From Pedobacter sp. HDW13 (GTDB lineage: Bacteria; Bacteroidota; Bacteroidia; Sphingobacteriales; Sphingobacteriaceae): 64,000 nucleotides of DNA. A model generated the notes under the pieces. That model saw only the letters and a program-made list of their open reading frames with translations, searched no databases and was not told the origin of the DNA. Shown here in pieces: positions 45,475 through 53,691 of this stretch; the first letter of the stretch is position 1; each line of letters begins with the position of its first letter. The position numbers and the translations under genes are program-made. Location: assembly GCF_011303555.1 (NCBI RefSeq), contig NZ_CP049868.1, positions 2,604,001 to 2,668,000 of the forward strand. The letters run 5' to 3'.

Positions 45475-45490
45475 AGGTTAGGAATGGTAA

Positions 45491-46189
45491 TTAGTTAAGT
45501 GCGAAATTAACGTTGATGTTGTATTTTACACGTACCGGTACACCAAACTGAATACCTGGATTCCATTTCGGTGAACCTGAAATAACCCTTATGGCTTCTT
45601 CGTTAATGTCGGCGCTAACTCCGCGCATTATTTTTACGTTGCTTAACTCACCATCTTTTTCTACAATGAACGATAAAAATACCCTTCCCTGAATCTTATT
45701 CCTTGCCGATTCTTTTGGGTATTTGATATTAGCGCTTAAATACTGATAAAAAGCTTTTAAACCGCCCGGAAATTCAGGTTGTTTCTCTATGCTAACGAAG
45801 TCGAATGTTCCTTTGGCAATCGAATCTCTCGAGGGGTTGACAGTTTGGCCTGCCTTCATTACCATATCGGGTTTTGTTGCAATATTAAGCTTAGCTATCT
45901 TTTCTTTAAGGGCAATATTTTCGGCGGTATTTTGTTTTGCCCTGGTAAATACAATGAGCAGGCCATTGTTATCGTTAATTCCAAACAGGGCAGTTTTATT
46001 TCTGTCTTTTAAAATGGTTGCAGATTCAATGTCTTCTTTTTTAAATTTACGCAAGGTATCCACGCCGTTTACTAATAGTTTGCCATCCAAAATAACGGAT
46101 GGTTTAGTGGTAACGGGACTTACCTCCTGCGCTTGCAGGGCAGAAAAAAGGGTTAAAAGACTGAGCAGTGTAAATAGATATTTTTTCAT
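45491..46189 (-). CDS. Exported plug-like and TonB C-terminal domain protein
   Basis: 232 residues: signal peptide (LQAQ), then a TonB-receptor plug-like segment (about 30-86: VILDGKLLVNG, IESATILKDRNKTALFG, GLLIVFTR), then a TonB C-terminal domain (about 133-230: KQPEFPGGLKAFYQYL, GRVFLSFIVEKDGELSNV, SPKWNPGIQFGVPVRV). No membrane anchor or Pro-rich linker. It is probably the last gene of the BlaI/M56 locus. ATG 46189 gives the signal peptide MKKYLFTLLSLLTL. Confidence 0.75.
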   Translation of the reverse strand: MKKYLFTLLSLLTLFSALQAQEVSPVTTKPSVILDGKLLVNGVDTLRKFKKEDIESATILKDRNKTALFGINDNNGLLIVFTRAKQNTAENIALKEKIAKLNIATKPDMVMKAGQTVNPSRDSIAKGTFDFVSIEKQPEFPGGLKAFYQYLSANIKYPKESARNKIQGRVFLSFIVEKDGELSNVKIMRGVSADINEEAIRVISGSPKWNPGIQFGVPVRVKYNINVNFALN

Positions 46190-46330
46190 GCCCAAATATA
46201 GTATTTACTAAATTCAGACTTGCGGCCTGACGCGAAGCAGCCGATTTTTATGAGTGGTTTTTTGCCTTTTCTATCAGGTACCGATAAAATTAACTTAAAT
46301 TTAATGAAGGCATTACGTGGCATAATGTAT

Positions 46331-46364
46331 AAAAAATCTCCAGTCATGTAACAACTGGAGATTT
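46331..46364 (-). terminator. Terminator of the tandem TonB-domain gene
   Basis: AAATCTCCAGT (46334-46344) pairs perfectly with ACTGGAGATTT (46354-46364); on the minus strand a T-run follows. It lies 20 bases past the stop at 46384. Confidence 0.82.
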
Positions 46365-46383
46365 GCTCATCAATAATATTTAA

Positions 46384-47118
46384 TTAACTAAGCGTAAAAT
46401 TGATGTTCATCACATATTTGCTGCGCACAGGAATTCCTTTATCTAGCCCGGGATTCCAGCGCGGCGATGATTTCATTACTCTGATCGCTTCTTCATCGGT
46501 TTCTTTACTCAGGCTTTTTATTACGGTTATATTGGATAGGCTACCATCTTCTTCTACATTGAATGAGAGCATCACTTTTCCCTGCACATTATTTTTTTGG
46601 GCTACTTTAGGATACTTAATGTTTTTGGCCAGATAACGGTATAAATTAGTCAATCCACCCTGGTATTGAGGTGTTTTAGTGTCCGACTGCTGAAGGCTTG
46701 CTGTTTTAGTATTGCCAGCTTTGGCAAGGTCGAAATTTATAGCCATGTTGTACTTTACACGTACTAGTTTCCCATCCTGCATGGCTGGGTTCCATTTTGG
46801 CGACTGTTTAAACAACCGGATGGCTTCTGCATTGGTTTCCGGGCTTAAGCCCCGTATAACTACAATGTCTGTTAATTTGCCATCCTTTTCTACTACAAAT
46901 GAAAGAAACACCTTGCCCTGGGTTTTGTTCTTTTTGGCAACTTCGGGGTACTTTATTTCTTTTTTAATGTATTCGTAGAATTTGGCAATACCGCCAGGGT
47001 AGGCAGGCTGCTTTTGTACCGATACAAAATCGTATACTTTCTGGTCTTTATTTTGCGCATTTGCCGAATTAATGAACATAGCACAGCCCAGTAGGGCTAT
47101 AATCATTAGCTTTCTCAT
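46384..47118 (-). CDS. Exported protein with two tandem TonB C-terminal domains
   Basis: 244 residues: signal peptide (to about 21, ANAQ), then TonB C-terminal domain 1 (about 35-132: KQPAYPGGIAKFYEYI, GKVFLSFVVEKDGKLTDI, SPKWNPAMQDGKLVRV) and domain 2 (about 150-243, ending SPRWNPGLDKGIPVRS). The two copies are clearly homologous to each other and to those in 45491-46189 and 47804-49792, so the cluster grew by duplication. There is no inner-membrane anchor, so it is a periplasmic TonB-fold protein rather than an energy transducer. Confidence 0.78.
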   Translation of the reverse strand: MRKLMIIALLGCAMFINSANAQNKDQKVYDFVSVQKQPAYPGGIAKFYEYIKKEIKYPEVAKKNKTQGKVFLSFVVEKDGKLTDIVVIRGLSPETNAEAIRLFKQSPKWNPAMQDGKLVRVKYNMAINFDLAKAGNTKTASLQQSDTKTPQYQGGLTNLYRYLAKNIKYPKVAQKNNVQGKVMLSFNVEEDGSLSNITVIKSLSKETDEEAIRVMKSSPRWNPGLDKGIPVRSKYVMNINFTLS

Positions 47119-47144
47119 TGTTTTTTAATTAAAAGGTTAATTAT

Positions 47145-47786
47145 TTAATTCTTTTCGGAGAGCGGTTTTGCATTTTTTGTTGTAATAATAATTACGCCAT
47201 TTTTTGCCTTATCGCCATAAAGTTTTTTGGCAGCAGCATCTTTTAAAACCTCAACAGATTTAATACTATCCTGATCTATAGTGATGTTCCTATCTGTTTC
47301 TTTACCATCTACAATGTATAAAGGAGATGATGCACCATTTTTTAGCTTAATGCCAAGTTTTGAAATAGAAAAGCCCGATCCATTAGAGGCGACTGGCTGT
47401 GCAATACCAGGGCGGACAGTGAGACCATAAACTTTTCCTTTCAGGTTTGAATTCATATTACTATCTAAGGCAGTTAGGCTATTTCTCTCTTTCGAACCTT
47501 TTGTTTTAATTTCTATCACACCAGCAAAGCCGTCAGCTCCATAGGTAGAAATAGCACTATTGTCTTTTAGTATATTTATCGATTCAATATTGTCTGGCTC
47601 CAACGCAATCTGGTTAATATCTCTGCTAAATTGCTTATTGCCATCAATTACAATCAGTGGTTGTTTCGCGTCAGATATTGCATTACCACGAATTTTAATC
47701 GTTACGTTCTTAGTACTGTCTGCTTTTTGGGCAAAGGCTGCCATGGTTAAACCCATTATAGCCGTAAATACAATTGTTTTTTTCAT
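47145..47786 (-). CDS. Exported protein with two tandem plug-like domains
   Basis: 213 residues: signal peptide (AAFAQ, about 20), then two copies of a TonB-receptor plug-like segment. Copy 1 (about 43-95): PLIVIDGNKQ, DNIESINILKDNSAISTYG, GVIEIKTK. Copy 2 (about 155-205): PLYIVDGKET, DSIKSVEVLKDAAAKKLYG, GVIIITTK. No barrel follows, so it is a free periplasmic plug-fold protein. It starts 17 bases downstream of the M56 gene stop and so is likely co-transcribed with it. Confidence 0.78.
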   Translation of the reverse strand: MKKTIVFTAIMGLTMAAFAQKADSTKNVTIKIRGNAISDAKQPLIVIDGNKQFSRDINQIALEPDNIESINILKDNSAISTYGADGFAGVIEIKTKGSKERNSLTALDSNMNSNLKGKVYGLTVRPGIAQPVASNGSGFSISKLGIKLKNGASSPLYIVDGKETDRNITIDQDSIKSVEVLKDAAAKKLYGDKAKNGVIIITTKNAKPLSEKN

Positions 47787-47803
47787 GTCAGTCAGTTTTT
47801 TAG

Positions 47804-49792
47804 TTAGAATTTTTGTCTCACATCAAAAAACGGAACAGCTCTGTCAATGGTGAGTTCTTTCTGATCTGGTTTTTTGAAAAGACTGTTTTTTGGACTTTTA
47901 GTTGTAATAACGATGGCTCCGGCTTTGGCGGCACTTCCATAAAGCAATGTTGCCGCCTGATCTTTTAACACCTCAATAGATTCGATATTATTTGGATTAA
48001 GGGTGTTAAAAGAGCTATTATCGGCTAATCTTACACCGTCTACAACAATTACACCGTTAAAGTTTAGTTCATTTTTAAATTTAACAGTCGTTGCATCAGA
48101 ATTTACGGTTTTTGCGGGCTTTGTTTCACCGTCGCTAAGTGTAAAATTAACATTAATGTTATATTTTACGCGCACAGGTACACCATTCTGAATGCCTGGA
48201 TACCATTTTGGCGATTCTTTAATAACCCTCAGGGCTTCTTCATCGGTACCACTACCCAGGCCTCTTGTAATCTGTACATCGCTTAATGAGCCATTTTTTT
48301 CTACCACAAATGATAAAAATACTTTCCCCTGTACGTTTCGCTCTTGTGCCAGCGTAGGATATTTAATTGCACCACTTAAATATTTATAAAATTTGACTAT
48401 CCCGCCCGGAAATTCAGGCTGTTTTTCTATTGAAACGAAATCGTAAACCTTTTTATCCTGATCGGGTTCCAGATTTACTTCTGGCTCGGCAGGAGTAGGC
48501 AGATACGCCATCACCATGATTTTGTTTAGGTTGGTATAGCCAGCTGGCTTAGGCAACACTTTGTTTTTAAACTGTTCTGAAGACTCTGGAATATTAAAGC
48601 CAACGGTTAGTGCATATTTCCCGTCAGCTATTTTTTTATAGTCCTTGTACGATAAAATGGATTTCATTACCTCTTCGTCGCAGCCAGAACCGAGCTCCAC
48701 ATTAGAAGAGATATTTATAATCCTCCCGTTTTTTATACTGAATTTTACCTGGGCGTTGCCCTGCACCTCGTTGCTGTTAGCTATGGCAGGGTATTTAATG
48801 TTTTTGGATAAGAACTGGTAAAAACCATTCCAGTTCGCATCGGCTTTACCTTCAACAGAAACTTTGCGTACTACTGGTGTTTCAGCAGGTGTTTCGGTTA
48901 CCATTTGCTGTACAATTTCTATTGGTTTTTCTAATGGAATGCGATCTGTAATGGAGATTAACTTCTCGTTTTTACGTACCGTAGCCGAAGAAAATACAAT
49001 AAGAAGTGCAAACAAAGGGATAAAAATTCCATACTTCATAATGGCGATCTTTTTAGACCGTTCTTTATGAAGCATGAAAATTCTTTTTTTGATCAGCGAT
49101 TTATCTAAAAAATTGTTGGTTAAAGCATTGGGCAAAATGCCGAAAGATTTGCTGAGCAGCAGCATCGCATATTCGGCTTTATCGCCTTGGTACGCTGCTG
49201 CCAGCTCGTCTGCCAAAAACTCGTGTATATTTTTAATCGCTTTTTTATAGAGGTATATAATGGGGTTTAACCAGGTAATGATCCCTAAAATTTCAAAAAA
49301 CAAAATATCAACGGTATGCCATTGCTTAATGTGTGCCTGCTCATGAATATCAATTACATCCATTTGAGGCAAATTCTGATCGATAATTTTTTTGCCGAAG
49401 AAAGAGAAAGCCACTCCGGCTTTTCCTGGTACCAACATTTTTTTCACCGCCAGTAAGTTAAATACCAATCTACCTAAGAAAAACAGGATACCTGCACAAT
49501 AGATATAAACAAATACATTTGCCCAAATGAGGCCGTTGTTGCGCTCTGTTACTACTGTGGCTTGTTGCAATACGGCTTCCCAGTTAACTGTAGTATAAAC
49601 CTGCTGGGCAGCTTTATGTTCGGTAAGCCACTCTAAACGAATAAATGGGATACATAACGAAAGCACGCCTGCAGATACCAGATAGATACGGTTTAAGGTA
49701 AAATAGGTCTCCTTATCCAGCAGTAGTTTATAAACACCGTAAAAAACAACCAAGTATAGGTTTACCTGCAATAGGTAGTGGGCAAAACTCAT
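47804..49792 (-). CDS. M56 (BlaR1-like) membrane metalloprotease with TonB and plug domains
   Basis: 662 residues. Membrane helices at about 6-25, 36-55 and 90-115 precede the zinc-protease core: IHEQAH (HExxH at 150-154) and IHEFLADELA (Glu near 191 as third ligand), then a helix at about 252-271. In place of a beta-lactam sensor domain, the periplasmic tail carries two TonB C-terminal domains (about 316-402 and 461-552) and a plug-like segment (about 578-633: GVIVVDGVRL, NIESIEVLKDQAATLLYG). By analogy with BlaR1 it should cleave or inactivate the BlaI-like repressor on receiving an envelope signal. Its start overlaps the repressor stop by 4 bases. Confidence 0.87.
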   Translation of the reverse strand: MSFAHYLLQVNLYLVVFYGVYKLLLDKETYFTLNRIYLVSAGVLSLCIPFIRLEWLTEHKAAQQVYTTVNWEAVLQQATVVTERNNGLIWANVFVYIYCAGILFFLGRLVFNLLAVKKMLVPGKAGVAFSFFGKKIIDQNLPQMDVIDIHEQAHIKQWHTVDILFFEILGIITWLNPIIYLYKKAIKNIHEFLADELAAAYQGDKAEYAMLLLSKSFGILPNALTNNFLDKSLIKKRIFMLHKERSKKIAIMKYGIFIPLFALLIVFSSATVRKNEKLISITDRIPLEKPIEIVQQMVTETPAETPVVRKVSVEGKADANWNGFYQFLSKNIKYPAIANSNEVQGNAQVKFSIKNGRIINISSNVELGSGCDEEVMKSILSYKDYKKIADGKYALTVGFNIPESSEQFKNKVLPKPAGYTNLNKIMVMAYLPTPAEPEVNLEPDQDKKVYDFVSIEKQPEFPGGIVKFYKYLSGAIKYPTLAQERNVQGKVFLSFVVEKNGSLSDVQITRGLGSGTDEEALRVIKESPKWYPGIQNGVPVRVKYNINVNFTLSDGETKPAKTVNSDATTVKFKNELNFNGVIVVDGVRLADNSSFNTLNPNNIESIEVLKDQAATLLYGSAAKAGAIVITTKSPKNSLFKKPDQKELTIDRAVPFFDVRQKF

Positions 49793-50169
49793 TTTGGTTT
49801 GTGTTTAATGTTATTGATCATTTTTAAAATCTCATCAACATCACTTAAATCCAGTTTTTCTTCTTTAACAAAGAAAGAGAACATACTCTCTACTGAATTT
49901 TCGAAGTAATTGCCCAGCAATTTTTCTGTTGCATGGCGCTTATACTCTTCTCTGCTCACTAAGGGATAATACTGATGTGCTTTCCCGAACGCCTCATGGC
50001 CAATAAATCCTTTGGTTTCCAGGATTCTGATAATGGTTGAAACGGTGTTGTAAGCCGGCTTAGGAAGCGGTAGTTCATCAATTACTTCTTTGACGAATGC
50101 TTTTTCCAGTTGCCATAAAACCTGCATAATCTGCTCTTCGGCTTTAGTTAAATCTTTAATTTCCATCAT
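49789..50169 (-). CDS. BlaI/MecI/CopY-family repressor
   Basis: 127 residues. Winged-helix DNA-binding domain about 3-75 (LTKAEEQIMQVLWQLEKAFVKEVID, AYNTVSTIIRILETKGFI), then a helical dimerisation tail. The family represses its own operon and is inactivated by the M56 protease partner, which is encoded directly downstream with a 4-base overlap. ATG 50169 (MMEIKDLTKAEEQ) is preferred over TTG 50193. A palindromic site lies 50 bases upstream. Confidence 0.9.
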   Translation of the reverse strand: MMEIKDLTKAEEQIMQVLWQLEKAFVKEVIDELPLPKPAYNTVSTIIRILETKGFIGHEAFGKAHQYYPLVSREEYKRHATEKLLGNYFENSVESMFSFFVKEEKLDLSDVDEILKMINNIKHKPK

Positions 50170-50218
50170 GGTAATAATAATAAGGACGGGCAAAATAATT
50201 TGCTTAAACTAAAGTTAA

Positions 50219-50234
50219 AACTAATTGGTTAGTT
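50219..50234. promoter_or_regulatory. Putative BlaI-type operator
   Basis: AACTAA (50219-50224) and TTAGTT (50229-50234) form a perfect inverted pair with a TTGG spacer; AACTAA also occurs about 13 bases to the left. It lies 50 bases before the repressor start, where autoregulation would act. The sequence is not the canonical TACAnnTGTA site. Confidence 0.45.
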
Positions 50235-50355
50235 ATCCAAATTTTATTTGATAAATATTAGAAAAAAATAAAGGGCATCCTGATCGGATTAGCTTACTAA
50301 AGTAAAGGCTGAAAATTAGGCAGGAGAATAAGCTTTTGTAGTAGTTTGATTTTGG

Positions 50356-50997
50356 TTAGATGCTAATCAGACTGTTTTTTATGCCATATACTACCAGTCC
50401 GGTGCGCGATTTGATATTGAGCTTGGCAAAAAGTGATTCGCGGTAATTATCAACCGTTCGCGGACTCACGTTCATAATATCGGCAATTTCTTTATACGTA
50501 AGTTCGGTACTGCAATGCTGTAAAAAGGTAAGTTCTCTTGCCGAAAAAATAGGTTTTGCATCGGTGTCTTTCAGTGCAACCAAGAGCCTGCCCGATACGA
50601 GCTCGTTTACAAAGAAGCCTTTTTCTACAATTACTTTAATCGCAGCAAATAGATCCGATGGAGTAGATTCTTTAAGCATATAGCCACCAGCGCCGGCTTT
50701 AAGCATACCTATAATTGCTTTTTCATCTTCGAGCATGCTCAGGGCAAGTACATGCACCTTTGGGAAATTAGTTTTAACCCATTTAGTTGCTGCAAAACCA
50801 TCCATAACCGGCATGTTAATATCCATTAGCACCAGTTGAACATCGGGATGATGGTTAATTTTAGATTGAAGATCGATTCCGTTTATGGCCTCAAACTTTA
50901 CTTCTATTTCATCAAATTCTTCCAATAAACTGGCCAACCCTGAGCGAAAAAGGGTGTGGTCATCAACGATAGCAATAGCGATACTAGGATTCTGCAT
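50356..50997 (-). CDS. NarL/LuxR-family response regulator
   Basis: 213 residues. Receiver domain with D12/D13 and phospho-acceptor D59 (LVLMDINMP) and LKES near 109; LuxR-type helix-turn-helix about 150-205 (FSARELTFLQHCSTELTYKEIADIMNVSPRTVDNYRESLF). It is the partner of the kinase encoded 4 bases upstream, and the last gene of the operon 52935-50356. Confidence 0.93.
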   Translation of the reverse strand: MQNPSIAIAIVDDHTLFRSGLASLLEEFDEIEVKFEAINGIDLQSKINHHPDVQLVLMDINMPVMDGFAATKWVKTNFPKVHVLALSMLEDEKAIIGMLKAGAGGYMLKESTPSDLFAAIKVIVEKGFFVNELVSGRLLVALKDTDAKPIFSARELTFLQHCSTELTYKEIADIMNVSPRTVDNYRESLFAKLNIKSRTGLVVYGIKNSLISI

Positions 50998-51001
50998 ATA
51001 A

Positions 51002-51793
51002 TTAAGGATAGGGGATTTCTATTGAAGTTGAAGTACCCTCTCCTGGTGCCGAATTTAGTGTTAATTTTCCATTGATCATCTCAATTCTTTTATAAATAGA
51101 ATTAAGGCCCATTCCCGATTTCTTTGCTTTAATTTCATCGGGATTAAAACCAACACCATTTTCTTGTACAATCAGGCTGAGTTTGCCTGTTTTAAGATGC
51201 GCATCGATCTGTATCTGGGTAGCCTGCGCGTGTTTAATAATGTTGTTAATAATTTCCTGAAGTAAACGGAGAATAATCAGGTCTTTATCTGGTGAGCTGT
51301 AACCCGAATCCGATAGGGTATTGTTAACCTTAATGGTATAGGCTCCGCTCTTGCTTAGCCAGCTAATTTCCTGGTCGATAGCATGGCCAATACCGTTTTC
51401 TACCAGCTGCTCGCCATGTAAAAGTTTAGCCAGTTCTCTCAGTTCTTTAATGGATTTGTTAACCAGCTCGAGCGAATTTTCTATTTTCTTTTTGGCTTTA
51501 ATTTCATCGGATAAATTTACCGAGTTAAGGGTAAGCGTAGTAAGACTGAGCAGCTGACCCACATTATCGTGCAGTTCAGTAGCAATGCTCTGCATGGTTT
51601 GGTCTTGTACCTCAACACGGGCCTGCAGCATTTCGGCTTCGAATTTCTGCTGCATATTCTGCTTTTCGAGAAAATGATTTTTTTTATGCTTGTTATATGA
51701 TCTGATATAAAGCAATAAAAATATTGGCATCAAAAGAAATACTAATGATGCCAGTAATATTAATGAGATAACTTCCGTTGTCGAGCTCTGCAT
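51002..51793 (-). CDS. NarX-type sensor histidine kinase (HisKA_3)
   Basis: 263 residues: one N-terminal membrane helix (about 9-30), coiled coil, then HisKA_3 with H75 in TELHDNVGQLLSL and a HATPase domain (EIINNIIKHA, ENGVGFNP, GMGLNSIYKRIEMI). There is no periplasmic sensor domain of its own. The membrane protein gene upstream overlaps its 5' end by 34 bases, so that protein may be its sensing partner. ATG 51793 is preferred over TTG 51811. Confidence 0.9.
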   Translation of the reverse strand: MQSSTTEVISLILLASLVFLLMPIFLLLYIRSYNKHKKNHFLEKQNMQQKFEAEMLQARVEVQDQTMQSIATELHDNVGQLLSLTTLTLNSVNLSDEIKAKKKIENSLELVNKSIKELRELAKLLHGEQLVENGIGHAIDQEISWLSKSGAYTIKVNNTLSDSGYSSPDKDLIILRLLQEIINNIIKHAQATQIQIDAHLKTGKLSLIVQENGVGFNPDEIKAKKSGMGLNSIYKRIEMINGKLTLNSAPGEGTSTSIEIPYP

Positions 51794-52455
51794 ACAAATG
51801 AATAGGCCCAAAAGGCGTAGAGAAAAAAGTTAAGTGTTGTGTAAATGATGATTCGTGCGTTAAGTTTTCCTAAATAAACATGTTGCACCAGGTCATCAAA
51901 GAAATTGGCTAAGGTACTCCCGAAATAAAAAATCAGTGTTCCGCCAACCCACCAAAAGGCGGGATGATTCCTTAAATCGATGTAGTTTTCATCTTTTAAT
52001 AACAGATAAAAATACATTAAGCCATAAATAACAAAAATTACCGACGCTAAACTTATGGTAAAAGTATTATATACATTTAAATCATATAAATAAACAAATA
52101 CGGCATAAGTGATCATAGTGCCAATATAAATACCAATCAGCCAGTTTTTTATCTTAATATACTGGCTGAGGAAAACATAAAACGCATAGGTAATGTAAGA
52201 TATTTCTATTATGATATATACATTAAATACGGCTATATTGGTATGGTATATTTTAGCAGAATATCGTGCTATAATTTGAGTTAATACCACAAGAAACAGG
52301 TAAAGGTTGGTAATTTTCCAAAACCTTGTTTTATCCCGATATAAAAAGTATAGGCCAAAAGCCAGACTTAAGTAATAAGGATAAGCATTAAATTTTGGGG
52401 TACACAGCTTTAATACCTGATGTAAATCTAATTCTCCGGCAATTTTTGCTACCAT
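51760..52455 (-). CDS. Multi-pass membrane protein linked to a two-component system
   Basis: 231 residues with about seven membrane helices spread over the whole length and short loops. I do not recognise a named family. It overlaps the histidine kinase gene by 34 bases and starts 3 bases after the unknown protein gene upstream. It resembles membrane sensor modules that accompany kinases lacking an input domain; this role is inferred from position. Confidence 0.62.
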   Translation of the reverse strand: MVAKIAGELDLHQVLKLCTPKFNAYPYYLSLAFGLYFLYRDKTRFWKITNLYLFLVVLTQIIARYSAKIYHTNIAVFNVYIIIEISYITYAFYVFLSQYIKIKNWLIGIYIGTMITYAVFVYLYDLNVYNTFTISLASVIFVIYGLMYFYLLLKDENYIDLRNHPAFWWVGGTLIFYFGSTLANFFDDLVQHVYLGKLNARIIIYTTLNFFLYAFWAYSFVCRARQRKLSH

Positions 52456-52458
52456 ATT

Positions 52459-52935
52459 TTATTCTGGTCCCGATAACGGGCTTTTTTCATCGCACTGTGT
52501 TGGGCATAATTCTGCTCTGTTTTCAGGATCGGTTGGTGGGGTGTCACATAACTTGCCATCATGTGATTTATAAGCATATCCTTTCTCTACAAAGTAATCT
52601 GTTCCTGGTTTACCATCAATATTTTTAGTAATTACCAATAATACGGTATTCATATCAACATAGCTGTCTGGAATTTTATCGCCGTATTCTAGTTTGTTGA
52701 TTTGACTGATAATATCGCTGGTATACCGGCCAAAATAGATCCTGATACCATCGCCATCCAGTTCTGCCATTTTTTTAATTAACGATGTCATTTGAGCTGC
52801 CGGATACCAGGCTGCTTTGGTGTAAATACCACTTTCTGCATTCTGACTTTTGCGGAATGCTGCGGTCATTTGTTTGGCAATTTCTACTGGTACAGTATTG
52901 TCCGTACCGTCTTTAGTTTCTTTGTCTTTGATCAT
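52459..52935 (-). CDS. Hypothetical protein, first gene of the NarX/NarL operon
   Basis: 158 residues, no signal peptide or membrane helix. An N-terminal helical half (EIAKQMTAAFRKSQN, MTSLIKKMAEL) leads to GDGIRIYFGRYT and VLLVITKNIDGKPG, and a Cys/Pro-rich tail with CX14CX3C (KLCDTPPTD ... LCPTQCDEK). I do not recognise it. It heads an operon with a membrane protein, a kinase and a regulator, so it may be the system's ligand or output protein. Three bases separate it from the membrane protein gene. Confidence 0.6.
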   Translation of the reverse strand: MIKDKETKDGTDNTVPVEIAKQMTAAFRKSQNAESGIYTKAAWYPAAQMTSLIKKMAELDGDGIRIYFGRYTSDIISQINKLEYGDKIPDSYVDMNTVLLVITKNIDGKPGTDYFVEKGYAYKSHDGKLCDTPPTDPENRAELCPTQCDEKSPLSGPE

Positions 52936-53361
52936 AAAATTTGTTGATTTAATATTTCAAATATAATCAAATGATGATATGCGCGATGGAGGAGTTACTT
53001 AAAAAGTTAAAAACAGTATAAATACTAATACAATTCGAGGTCAAGCTGTGTTTGTCAGTGCATTATTGAACGATTGATGAACAGCTTGGCGGGTACATTC
53101 CTTAAAAGAGTATTTTGATGTCTCAATACCGTAAAAATACCCTATTAATAAGGGCGTTTTGCACAAGCGCCCAATTGTCGCCTACCACTACTTTTGGTAT
53201 TACAATAACAACCGAATAAATTGTTGTTGCCAGGTATTAAGGTTGTCTATCCTCATAAGCCATTTTTTAAACCTATTTTAAAAAGAGTCTGTTGAAGATA
53301 AGATCTAGTTACCTGGGGAATAATAAACCATGATTTCATTAAACCTTTAATTCTTTTAAAA

Positions 53362-53592
53362 ATGATAAATAATATCCTACTTCAGGAAAATCATAACGCA
53401 ATAAGCGAAAGAGAAGTTGAAATAGTACATCTGTTATCAATGGGTTACAACAGTAAAGAAATTGGCGAAATGCTTTTTATAAGCGAGCATACCGTTAATA
53501 CACATAGAAGAAATATGGTGAGGAAACTCGATTTAAGAAATTCGTACCAATTGATTGTATGGGCATTTAAAGAAAGAATATTATCCCTTTAG
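53362..53592 (+). CDS. Stand-alone LuxR-type helix-turn-helix protein
   Basis: 76 residues, essentially only a LuxR/GerE helix-turn-helix (ISEREVEIVHLLSMGYNSKEIGEMLF, SEHTVNTHRRNMVRKL). No receiver or ligand domain is present, so it may act as a constitutive or dose-dependent regulator, or compete with the NarL-type regulator encoded divergently. The gap 52936-53361 has no gene; it holds a weak GGGCG/CGCCC hairpin near 53150. Confidence 0.82.
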   Translation: MINNILLQENHNAISEREVEIVHLLSMGYNSKEIGEMLFISEHTVNTHRRNMVRKLDLRNSYQLIVWAFKERILSL

Positions 53593-53691
53593 GGGCTAAG
53601 ACATACACAACCTCTCAAATAAATAATAAAGCCTGCATTTGATCCCTAAAGTCAAATAAGCAGGCTTTTGTTTTATGCTGTTTTTTACCCT

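Noticed and set aside
45491..50169. Beta-lactam resistance operon
   Set aside because: BlaI and M56 genes are present but there is no beta-lactamase or PBP and no penicillin-binding sensor domain.
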